Assembly (NCBI GenBank): GCA_948496895.1
Contig: CAOOJO010000025.1
Span: forward strand, 1 to 14,576
From: an uncultured Acetatifactor sp.
Lineage (GTDB): Bacteria; Bacillota; Clostridia; Lachnospirales; Lachnospiraceae
Reading direction: 5' to 3'
DNA length: 14,576 nucleotides
The notes below the pieces were generated by a model. The model did no database searches. It was not told where the DNA came from and saw only the letters and a list, made by a program, of their open reading frames with translations. This document shows positions 1 to 6,822 of this stretch, piece after piece. Both the position numbers and the translations under genes were made by a program. The first letter of the stretch is position 1. Each line of letters begins with the position of its first letter.

Positions 1-602
1 AAGAGTATGCCATGGCGGATAAAGTTTATCACTATATCATATAGGACGTGAATCCGGAAATCAGCGACGACGAGGCCCGCACCATCTCGGTGCAGCACAT
101 CCTGTTTAGCACTTCCACGGTGGACGGGGCCGGCAACAGAGTGGACTATTCCGAGGAGCGCCGACAGGAAGCCTATAGACAGGCCAGCGAGATTCGCAGG
201 GAGGCGGTGCAGGGAGAGCAGGATTTCGTGGATCTGGCCACCCGCTACAGCGAGGACGATACCATCAGCATTTCTTTCGGCAAGGGAGAGATGGATGCCG
301 CCTTCGAGGAAGCCGCGTTTGCCCTGGAGACCGGGGAGGTCAGCCAGGTGGTGGAGACGGAGGCCGGGTATGAGATCATCAAATGTCTCAGCACCTTTGA
401 CAGAGAGCAGACGGACCTGAACAAGCTCCAGATTGTGGATGAGCGGCGAAGGGAGGTCTTCGGGCAGGAGTACGACGCTTTCGTGGAGACCCTGGCCCGT
501 CAGTTGAACGACAAGGTGTGGGAGAACACCGCGCTGCTGCATGACGAGGCGGTGGAGACCACGGGATTTTTTGATATATACGCCAAGTATTTTCCGGATT
601 AG
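1..602 (+). pseudogene. Parvulin-type peptidyl-prolyl isomerase (PpiC/SurA/PrsA-like), 3' part, interrupted by an in-frame stop
   Basis: The frame is open from the left edge (codons from base 3) until TAG at 42-44, then open again to TAG at 600-602. The peptide before the stop (EYAMADKVYHYII) and the one after it (DVNPEISDDEARTISVQHIL) read as one continuous protein, as in SurA/PrsA-like isomerases where a helical segment leads into the parvulin domain. That domain follows: VQHILF, then FVDLATRYSED, FGKGEMDAAFEEAAFAL, GEVSQVVETEAGYEIIK. A GAG-to-TAG change at 42 would explain the break. The only nearby restart is GTG at 48, with AGGA ending one base before it, too close to serve as a normal ribosome binding site. 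The 5' part lies outside the window. Family members assist folding of exported proteins, usually as lipoproteins. The disruption could also be a sequencing error, or a short reinitiated domain could still be made. Confidence 0.65.
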
Positions 603-661
603 GGCTGTGCAGGGCGGATGCCCTGGTGGGCATAAGAACAGCGAGGAAAGAGGGGGACACC

Positions 662-2161
662 ATGGACAGAAAGGAATTGATTAAAACAGCGGTATTATCT
701 GTAAAAAAGCAGGACATAGGGAGGAAGGATGTGTATTCATATCCCGCCACGGTCAGAGAGGCTTCCCAGTGTACAGCGAAGCAGATCAGGAATGCCATTG
801 CGGCATACGCGCCGGGATGCAGGCCGGAGGACATAGCGGTTCTGGTGGATTTGACCATTCTGAATTCAGGAAAGAAGGGTTACCTGTTCGCAAAGGACGG
901 TTTCTATGCGGATAGGGGACAGCTTACGGAGGAGGCGTTCAAAAAGCAGGGGATTCCCATGCCTGTTATTTATGAAGAGCTGAAGAGGGTAGAGCTTGAG
1001 GGGAACGACTATCTGATATTTAGCTATAAGGATGGGAGAAGCTTCATGGTATTCAGCAGCATCTATGGTTTTTATCTGAAAGCCGTATTCGGAAAAATCA
1101 TAGATGCTCTGAACGGGGACGAGGAAAATAACGGCAAGGAGGAGAAGCCGAAAGAGGCGGCAGAGCCGGACGCTGTCAGCAGAGCAGAGGAGGCATCGGC
1201 ATCTGGGGAGGCGGATACCCCGGAGGAGGAAGCGCCCCTGCCGACAGAGATGGAAGGACTCATAAAAGATTATGCGGACAGAACCGTGGACAAGGCCCTG
1301 GCGGAGGCACGGGCAGAGGTAGAGACGGAAACGGCCCGGGAAGAGGCCGCGGCAGAGGCGGGAGACCCGGAGAGCGCGTACAGCTGTGGAAAAATGTACG
1401 AAGACGGCACAGGCGTGGAGAAGGATGAGAAGAAAGCCTTTATCTGGTATGAGAAAGCCGCAAAGCAGGGCCATGCCGAAGCTCAGTTCCATTGCGGCAT
1501 GATGTGCGATAAGGGGTGGGGGACAGAGAAGAACCCGAAAAAGGCTTTTACCTGGTATCGAAAGGCGGCCTTGCAGGGACATGCCCGGGCACAATATTTC
1601 TGCGGTGAGATGTACGAAGAAGGAAGAGGCGTGGCTGCGGATTCGGAGAAGTCTCAGGAATGGTATAGAAAGGCATCCCTTCAGGGGGAGGAAAGCGCTG
1701 ACTGGAAATATGACTGGATGAGGATATATACGGATCCGAAAGAACAGAAGACGCTGGCGTCCTGGCGCGTCATGGTATGCAGCGGCGTTTTACTTACCAG
1801 GGGGACTATTGTGAGCAGCTTGAAAGAGGGCGGAATAGGAACCATATATGAGGCGGGAAACGAGGCGGAGGCACTGGAAAAATGCGGCAAGATGAAACCG
1901 CAGGTCGTCCTGATAGACAGCCTGCTGCCAGGAACGAACGGCTTTGAGACTACGGAAAAAATCATGCAGAAATGGCCGGGCACGAAGATTGCCATAGTTC
2001 AACAGTTCGCTCTCAGGGAGGCTACATATGAGCTGAAGCAGAAGTACGGGGCTGCTTTTGCAGGGGTGATAGATAAGCCTCTGAAGAAAGAAAAGATACT
2101 GGGAACTGTAGCAAAAGCATTTGCTCTCAGGCGGCAGAGAAAGGCTTCCGGAACAGTTTAG
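662..2161 (+). CDS. PH-like/Sel1-repeat protein with C-terminal degenerate receiver domain
   Basis: The 499-residue product has three parts. Residues 1 to about 145 form a domain I cannot name with certainty; GYLFAKDGFYA and the later DYLIFSYKDGRSF resemble bacterial PH-like domains. After an acidic low-complexity linker (about 152-196), three Sel1 repeats follow (about 233-343; e.g. AFIWYEKAAKQGHAEAQ), which usually mediate protein-protein contacts. Residues from about 368 to the end look like a response-regulator receiver: D419 (VVLIDSLLPGTNG) and K472 (DKPL) are 53 residues apart, as in CheY-like domains. However, the acidic pair expected after strand 1 is replaced by C373-S374, and the usual Thr/Ser after strand 4 appears to be Gln. 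No output or DNA-binding domain and no signal peptide are visible, so it is probably a cytoplasmic scaffold or signalling protein. ATG 662 is chosen because AGAGGGGGA precedes it closely; GTG 626 lacks a good site. It lies 59 bp after the isomerase frame and may be co-transcribed with it. Confidence 0.8.
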   Translation: MDRKELIKTAVLSVKKQDIGRKDVYSYPATVREASQCTAKQIRNAIAAYAPGCRPEDIAVLVDLTILNSGKKGYLFAKDGFYADRGQLTEEAFKKQGIPMPVIYEELKRVELEGNDYLIFSYKDGRSFMVFSSIYGFYLKAVFGKIIDALNGDEENNGKEEKPKEAAEPDAVSRAEEASASGEADTPEEEAPLPTEMEGLIKDYADRTVDKALAEARAEVETETAREEAAAEAGDPESAYSCGKMYEDGTGVEKDEKKAFIWYEKAAKQGHAEAQFHCGMMCDKGWGTEKNPKKAFTWYRKAALQGHARAQYFCGEMYEEGRGVAADSEKSQEWYRKASLQGEESADWKYDWMRIYTDPKEQKTLASWRVMVCSGVLLTRGTIVSSLKEGGIGTIYEAGNEAEALEKCGKMKPQVVLIDSLLPGTNGFETTEKIMQKWPGTKIAIVQQFALREATYELKQKYGAAFAGVIDKPLKKEKILGTVAKAFALRRQRKASGTV

Positions 2162-2214
2162 AAAAATTTTAGAAAGCCGGGAATGCAGTGTTTTCGGGCA
2201 TTTTCGGGACATTA

Positions 2215-2241
2215 TTAGCACTCTCTTAAAATGAGTGCTAA
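2215..2241 (+). promoter_or_regulatory. CIRCE operator (HrcA binding site)
   Basis: TTAGCACTC, nine bases, then GAGTGCTAA: both arms match the CIRCE consensus perfectly. CIRCE is bound by the heat-shock repressor HrcA. It sits 8 bp upstream of the -35 box of the htpG promoter rather than between promoter and start codon, so htpG should belong to the HrcA regulon. hrcA itself is not in the window. Confidence 0.95.
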
Positions 2242-2248
2242 TTTTGCC

Positions 2249-2277
2249 TTGACTTTTGGACGAGTCCGTCATAAACT
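2249..2277 (+). promoter_or_regulatory. Sigma-A promoter of htpG
   Basis: -35 TTGACT (2249-2254), a 17-bp spacer and -10 TAAACT (2272-2277). Transcription would start near 2284, leaving a leader of about 55 nt that is AT-rich and ends in the AAAGGA ribosome binding site. The box is read from sequence only. Confidence 0.65.
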
Positions 2278-2339
2278 ATGTTTCAGGATTTGCATTTGCA
2301 TATTTTTTATCGAAAAATACGAAGAAAGGATGTTGTAAC

Positions 2340-4514
2340 ATGGCAGCGAAGAGCGGTAATTTATCAATCAACAGCGAGAACATTTTTCCGATTATCAAAA
2401 AGTGGCTGTATAACGACCACGACATCTTTTACAGGGAGCTGATCTCCAACGGCTGCGATGCCGTGACGAAGCTGAAGAAGCTTGACATGATGGGAGAGTA
2501 TACTCTGCCGGAAGGGTATAAGGCAAGGATAGACGTGGTGGTCAATCCCGAAAAGAAGACCCTGACCTTCACGGACAACGGCCTGGGCATGACCGCGGAC
2601 GAGGTGGAGGAGTACATCAACCAGATTGCCTTCTCCGGCGCCTCTGATTTCATCGAGAAATATAAGGACAAGAGCAACGCGGATCAGATTATCGGCCATT
2701 TCGGACTGGGCTTCTACTCCGCCTTCATGGTGGCGGACGAGGTGCACATCGACACCCTGTCCTATCAGGAGGGCGCGAAGGCCGTGCACTGGGAGTGCGA
2801 CGGCGGCACCGAGTTCTCCATGGAGGAGGGAGACAAGGCAGAGGTGGGCACTACCATCACCCTGTTCCTCAACGAGGACTGCCTGGAGTTCTGCAACGAG
2901 TACAAGGCCAGGGAGGTGCTGAAGAAGTACTGCTCCTTCATGCCTACGGAGATCTACCTTTCCAAGGCGGACACCACGGAGACCCAGATCATCAAGGAGG
3001 ACGAGAAGCGGGAGGACGATGTGGTCCTGGAGGTGATCGAGCCCAAGAAGGAGGAGAAGGACGAGGGAAAGAAGGATGCCGAGGACGGGGAAGCGGACGG
3101 GGAGAAGGAAGAGAAGGAGCCGGAACCCACCAAGCTGAAGATCAGAAAGCGCCCGGAGCTCCTGAACGAGACCACGCCTCTGTGGGCGAAGCACGCCAAC
3201 GACTGCACCAAGGAGGAGTACCTGGAGTTCTACCGCAAGGTGTTCCACGACTATAAGGAGCCTTTGTTCTGGATCCATCTGAACATGGACTATCCCTTCA
3301 ACCTAAAGGGCATCCTGTACTTCCCGAAGATCAATATGGAGTACGAGTCCATCGAGGGGACGATTAAACTGTACAACAACCAGGTCTTCATCGCGGACAA
3401 CATCAAGGAGGTCATCCCGGAGTTCCTGATGCTGCTGAAGGGCGTCATCGACTGTCCCGACCTGCCCCTGAACGTGTCCAGGAGCGCATTGCAGAACGAC
3501 GGCTTCGTGAAGAAGATTTCCGAGTACATCTCCAAGAAGGTGGCGGACAAGCTGTCCGGCATGTGCAAGACGGAGAAGGAGGAGTACGACAAATACTGGG
3601 ACGACATCAGCCCCTTCATCAAGTTCGGCTGCCTGAAGGACGACAAGTTCTGCGAGAGGATGAACGACTACATCCTGTTCAAGAACCTGGACGGCAAGTA
3701 CCTGACCCTGCCGGAGTGCCTGGAGGTGAAGCCTACGGACACCGGGGACGGCGAGGCTGCGGAGAACGATGCGGCTGACGGCGATGCAGCGAAAGAGGCT
3801 GGCAGCGCGGTGGACGAGAAAGGCGAGAAGGTAGAGGCCGAGGTGGTCACCGATGAGGATGACCAGGATACGGATGACGAAGAGGCCGCAGAGGAAAAGA
3901 AGGACAAGACCATCTACTACGTCACCGATGAGCAGCAGCAGGGCCAGTATATCAAGATGTTCAAGGACAACGGCATGGATGCCGTCATCCTGACCCACAA
4001 TATCGACCAGCCCTTCATCCAGCAGCTGGAGTCCAAGAACGAGGGCGTGAAGTTCCAGCGGATCGACGCAGACGTGACGGACGCGCTGAAGAGCGAGACC
4101 GACGAGGAGGCCGCCAAGGAACTGGAGGAAGAGGCCAAGGCTCTGGGCGAGATTATGAAGAAGGTTCTGGAGAACGATAAACTTGTAGTCAAAGTGGAGA
4201 AGCTCAAGGACGAGAAGATTTCCTCCGTACTGACCCTGTCCGAGGAGAGCAGGCGCATGCAGGACATGATGAAGATGTACTCCATGCCCGGCATGGACAT
4301 GGGCGGCTTCGGCGGCGAGGGCGAGACGCTGATTCTCAATGCGAACCATCCTCTGGTCAAGTATGTGAACGAGAACCAGGAGGGCGAGAACGTCGGCATG
4401 ATTTGTGAGCAGCTCTACGACCTTGCGAAAATTCAGCAGGCACCGCTGTCTCCCGAGGCCATGACGAAGTTCATCGCCAGGAGCAATGAGATTATGATGG
4501 TGCTGGCCAAATAG
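2340..4514 (+). CDS. htpG: HtpG, Hsp90-family molecular chaperone with two charged insertions
   Basis: ATP-dependent dimeric cytosolic chaperone that remodels client proteins with the DnaK system. The GHKL ATPase domain is complete: E33 and N37 in RELISNGCDA, D79-NGLGM, and the lid/glycine motif IIGHFGLGFYSAF (from residue 117). The middle domain carries the catalytic arginine R381 in LPLNVSRSALQ. The C-terminal dimerisation domain includes LILNANHPLVKYV after a Met/Gly-rich stretch (MPGMDMGGFGG). The product is 724 residues against about 625 for E. coli HtpG. Most of the excess lies in a charged linker at about 218-262, at the place of the eukaryotic Hsp90 charged linker, and an acidic insertion at about 465-520 inside the middle/C-terminal region. 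ATG 2340 follows AAAGGA with a 9-nt gap; the upstream TTG 2256 lies within the promoter. A CIRCE operator precedes the gene. The stop is only 6 bp from the convergent deoR-type gene, and no terminator is visible. Confidence 0.97.
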   Translation: MAAKSGNLSINSENIFPIIKKWLYNDHDIFYRELISNGCDAVTKLKKLDMMGEYTLPEGYKARIDVVVNPEKKTLTFTDNGLGMTADEVEEYINQIAFSGASDFIEKYKDKSNADQIIGHFGLGFYSAFMVADEVHIDTLSYQEGAKAVHWECDGGTEFSMEEGDKAEVGTTITLFLNEDCLEFCNEYKAREVLKKYCSFMPTEIYLSKADTTETQIIKEDEKREDDVVLEVIEPKKEEKDEGKKDAEDGEADGEKEEKEPEPTKLKIRKRPELLNETTPLWAKHANDCTKEEYLEFYRKVFHDYKEPLFWIHLNMDYPFNLKGILYFPKINMEYESIEGTIKLYNNQVFIADNIKEVIPEFLMLLKGVIDCPDLPLNVSRSALQNDGFVKKISEYISKKVADKLSGMCKTEKEEYDKYWDDISPFIKFGCLKDDKFCERMNDYILFKNLDGKYLTLPECLEVKPTDTGDGEAAENDAADGDAAKEAGSAVDEKGEKVEAEVVTDEDDQDTDDEEAAEEKKDKTIYYVTDEQQQGQYIKMFKDNGMDAVILTHNIDQPFIQQLESKNEGVKFQRIDADVTDALKSETDEEAAKELEEEAKALGEIMKKVLENDKLVVKVEKLKDEKISSVLTLSEESRRMQDMMKMYSMPGMDMGGFGGEGETLILNANHPLVKYVNENQEGENVGMICEQLYDLAKIQQAPLSPEAMTKFIARSNEIMMVLAK

Positions 4515-4520
4515 AGAATA

Positions 4521-5255
4521 TTATGGCAAAAGCCTTGCCAGATGCTCTGGCAGAGGTGCCTCGCAGAGGACGGCATCCACCTCGGATATATGGCAGAGAG
4601 TGTGGTAACAGCCGTGTCCCAGCTTGCTGCTGTCACAGAGGAGCACTTTCCTTGCGGCATGTCGAATCATCTCGCGACGCACCTCATTCTCCTCTACGGA
4701 ATTGTCGGTGACCCTGCCGTCATCGGCAATTCCCCTGCAGGAGAAGAAAGCTATGTCGGCATAGTAGTTCCGAATGGTGTCCAGAGCATCCGGCCCCACG
4801 TAGGACAGGGACTTTGTAATCATACGGCCGCCGGTGGAGATATTCTTAATGGACATGCTCCCCAGCATACAGGAGGTCTTCGCACCGCTGGTGATGACAA
4901 TGAGATCCTGAAATCTGGTCAGGAGAGGCGTTATGTGGTAAGCGCTGGTTGAAGCGTCTAACATGATGACATCTCCGTCTTTGATGAAATCCACCGCTTT
5001 CTTCGCGATTCTGATCTTTTCCGAGCTTTGTTTCTGTTCCCGGTAATGAAGAGGAATCTTTTCATCCGCCGCCTGGCGGTTCAGGCTGCAGGCTCCGTGG
5101 CTCCTGACGATTAACCCCGTCTCCTCCAGTTTTGCCAAATCCCTGCGCAGGGTAGGCAGACTGATGTACAGGCGTTTTGCCAATTCCTGATTGCCCATGG
5201 TCTGCTGTTCCAGCAGGATGCGCAGGATTTGGTCTTCTCTCTCATAAAATGTCAT
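4521..5255 (-). CDS. DeoR/GlpR-family transcriptional repressor
   Basis: The 244-residue product has the usual length for the family. The N-terminal winged helix-turn-helix spans about residues 3-57 (DQILRILLEQQ, then QELAKRLYISLPTLRRDLAKLEETGLI and RSHGA). The C-terminal sugar-phosphate sensor domain shows IMLDASTSAYHI, VITSGAKTS, STGG and the late LLCDSSKLG signature. Family members usually bind a phosphorylated sugar or polyol metabolite and release DNA. The ATG at 5255 is chosen because AAGGAGGT stands just upstream; a longer frame to 5468 would run through the promoter region and overlap the divergent gene. The neighbour suggests a glycerol-phosphate-type effector such as glycerol-1-phosphate or DHAP, but this is inferred. 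The gene converges with htpG and diverges from the glycerol-1-phosphate dehydrogenase gene. Confidence 0.93.
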   Translation of the reverse strand: MTFYEREDQILRILLEQQTMGNQELAKRLYISLPTLRRDLAKLEETGLIVRSHGACSLNRQAADEKIPLHYREQKQSSEKIRIAKKAVDFIKDGDVIMLDASTSAYHITPLLTRFQDLIVITSGAKTSCMLGSMSIKNISTGGRMITKSLSYVGPDALDTIRNYYADIAFFSCRGIADDGRVTDNSVEENEVRREMIRHAARKVLLCDSSKLGHGCYHTLCHISEVDAVLCEAPLPEHLARLLP

Positions 5256-5268
5256 CTGTACCTCCTTA

Positions 5269-5285
5269 GTGTGCGAAACGCTCAC
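5269..5285. promoter_or_regulatory. Candidate operator palindrome of the DeoR-type repressor
   Basis: GTGTGCGAAACGCTCAC: arms GTGnGCG and CGCnCAC are inverted around AAA, with one mismatched pair. It ends next to the AAGGAGG ribosome binding site of the regulator gene, in its 5' leader, a position suited to autoregulation. Assigning it to this regulator is an inference from position. I saw no convincing -35/-10 pair for the leftward gene. Confidence 0.45.
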
Positions 5286-5332
5286 AAAAACAATCAAAAA
5301 CCTTCCCTTTCTCTCAACAGGTGCCGGGATTC

Positions 5333-5361
5333 TTTCCATATTTGAGCATTTGCCGTACAAT
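5333..5361 (+). promoter_or_regulatory. egsA: Probable sigma-A promoter of the glycerol-1-phosphate dehydrogenase/AraC unit
   Basis: -35 TTTCCA (5333-5338), a 17-bp spacer and -10 TACAAT (5356-5361). The -10 is one base from consensus; the -35 matches at four of six positions. Transcription would start near 5368, about 40 nt before the start codon. Confidence 0.5.
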
Positions 5362-5407
5362 GATAGTAGCATGAATTGTGGAGTATAGCAAGGGGGCGAA
5401 TCAGTAT

Positions 5408-6817
5408 ATGGAAAAGAAAAAAGAGAGGGGAAGTGTCTTTGGAGAAGGCCTTCCCAGAGAGTTTCCATGCAGCTGCGGCAGGACGCATCGGATGGGAATC
5501 GAAGATATCGTCATAGGGAAGGGTGTCCTGCGGGAGCTTCCGCGCCTGATTCAGCGTTATCAGGGCAAGAGGGCTTTTGTGCTGGCAGACCGGAATACAT
5601 GGAGCACAGCGCGGAAGGTGTGCGATATCCTGGAGGAAAAGGACATCTCCTGCGCGCCTTATGTCTACGAGGCCTCACCGGAACCGGATGAAGCCGCCGT
5701 AGGCTCCTGCATAATGCATTTTGACCGCACCTGTGACATTCTGGTGGCGGTGGGCTCCGGTGTCCTGAACGATATCTGCAAAATCCTCAGCAGTACCAGC
5801 AACAGGCCTTATATCATTGTCGCTACGGCTCCGTCCATGGACGGCTATGCCTCCGCCACCGCTTCCGTGGCCATGGATGGGCTGAAGGTATCTCTCCCTG
5901 CCGTCTGCGCAAAAGCGATTGTGGGCGACACGGAGATTCTGCGCGCTGCGCCGGAGCGCATGCTGCTTGCCGGGCTGGGGGATATGCTGGCAAAATACAT
6001 CAGTATCTGCGAGTGGCGCATCTCACATGTGATTACAGGGGAATATTACTGTGAGACCATCGCGGCTATGGTACGGGCCGCTTTGAAGAAGTGCGTGGAT
6101 CATGCGGAAGGGCTGTTGGAGCGGGAAGAAGAGGCTGTCCAGGCCGTGATGGAGGGACTTATTATGGGGGGCGTGGCCATGAGCTATGCGGGCAAATCCC
6201 GCCCGGCCTCGGGGGTGGAGCACTATATCTCCCATATCTGGGACATGCGGGGGCTGGCCTGCGGCGCTCCCGTGGATTTCCATGGAATCCAGTGCGCTGT
6301 GGGCACTCTTATGGCGGTCAGACTGTATGAGAAGCTCGCTGGCATGACGCCCTGTCGGGAGAGGGCGCTGGACTGGGCAGAGGAATTTGATTATAGGGAA
6401 TGGAGCCGCTGCCTGGAGATGTTCCTGGGCAAAGGGGCACAGCCCATGATTGCTGCGGAAGATGTGGAAGGCAAGTACGATCTGGCTCGCCATAGAGAGC
6501 GCCTGGAAGTCATTCTGGAGAAGTGGGAGGAGATTCGCGCCATCATCCACGAGGAGATTCCCTCCAGCAGGAAGCTGGAGAAGCTGATGGCGAATCTGGG
6601 CATGCCCATGACGGCCTCGGAGCTGGGGATGGACGCGCAGACGCTCCCCATGACATTTCGGGCCACCAAGGATATCCGCGACAAATATGTCCTGTCCCGG
6701 CTGGCCTGGGATCTGGGCGTGTTGGAGGATCTTGCGGGAGAGCTGGGAGAGGAAGGAACGGCCGGGGAGGAAGGAATTCCCGGACAGGAGCGTTTTTCGG
6801 CAGTCAAGGAGCGGTGA
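5408..6817 (+). CDS. egsA: sn-glycerol-1-phosphate dehydrogenase (EgsA/AraM family)
   Basis: NAD(P)-dependent, metal-requiring enzyme of the iron-alcohol-dehydrogenase superfamily that interconverts dihydroxyacetone phosphate and sn-glycerol-1-phosphate in the cytoplasm. Family signatures include the N-terminal IGKGVLRELP, the nucleotide-binding VAVGSGVLNDICK, the highly typical VATAPSMDGYASATAS, and metal ligands D192 (AGLGDMLAKY), H272 (SGVEHYISHIWD) and H292 (VDFHGIQCAVGT). The 469 residues exceed the roughly 400 of Bacillus AraM. Part of the excess is a Gly/Glu-rich tail (from about residue 445) without recognised function. ATG 5408 is chosen over GTG 5378 because AAGGGGG precedes it, although with a long 11-nt spacing. 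The gene heads a unit with the AraC-type gene 5 bp downstream and diverges from a DeoR-type repressor. In Bacillus the enzyme makes glycerol-1-phosphate for lipid synthesis; beside an importer and a phosphodiesterase, a catabolic direction is plausible. Confidence 0.92.
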   Translation: MEKKKERGSVFGEGLPREFPCSCGRTHRMGIEDIVIGKGVLRELPRLIQRYQGKRAFVLADRNTWSTARKVCDILEEKDISCAPYVYEASPEPDEAAVGSCIMHFDRTCDILVAVGSGVLNDICKILSSTSNRPYIIVATAPSMDGYASATASVAMDGLKVSLPAVCAKAIVGDTEILRAAPERMLLAGLGDMLAKYISICEWRISHVITGEYYCETIAAMVRAALKKCVDHAEGLLEREEEAVQAVMEGLIMGGVAMSYAGKSRPASGVEHYISHIWDMRGLACGAPVDFHGIQCAVGTLMAVRLYEKLAGMTPCRERALDWAEEFDYREWSRCLEMFLGKGAQPMIAAEDVEGKYDLARHRERLEVILEKWEEIRAIIHEEIPSSRKLEKLMANLGMPMTASELGMDAQTLPMTFRATKDIRDKYVLSRLAWDLGVLEDLAGELGEEGTAGEEGIPGQERFSAVKER

Positions 6818-6822
6818 GAAAG

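Noticed and set aside
610..625. Perfect 6-bp hairpin CAGGGC-GGAT-GCCCTG after the isomerase frame
   Set aside because: No uridine run follows in either direction, so I do not call it a terminator; it may be a minor mRNA structure.
2364..4349. Long leftward open frames (304 and 348 residues) opposite htpG
   Set aside because: Leu/Val/His-rich translations are the usual antisense shadow of a GC-biased, Glu/Asp/Lys-rich gene; no family motif and no plausible ribosome binding site seen.
4524..4552. Overlapping stems (TGGCAA/TTGCCA and TGCCAGA/TCTGGCA) at the htpG/deoR convergence
   Set aside because: They lie inside the end of the DeoR-type coding region and lack a uridine tail, so a bidirectional terminator is not supported.
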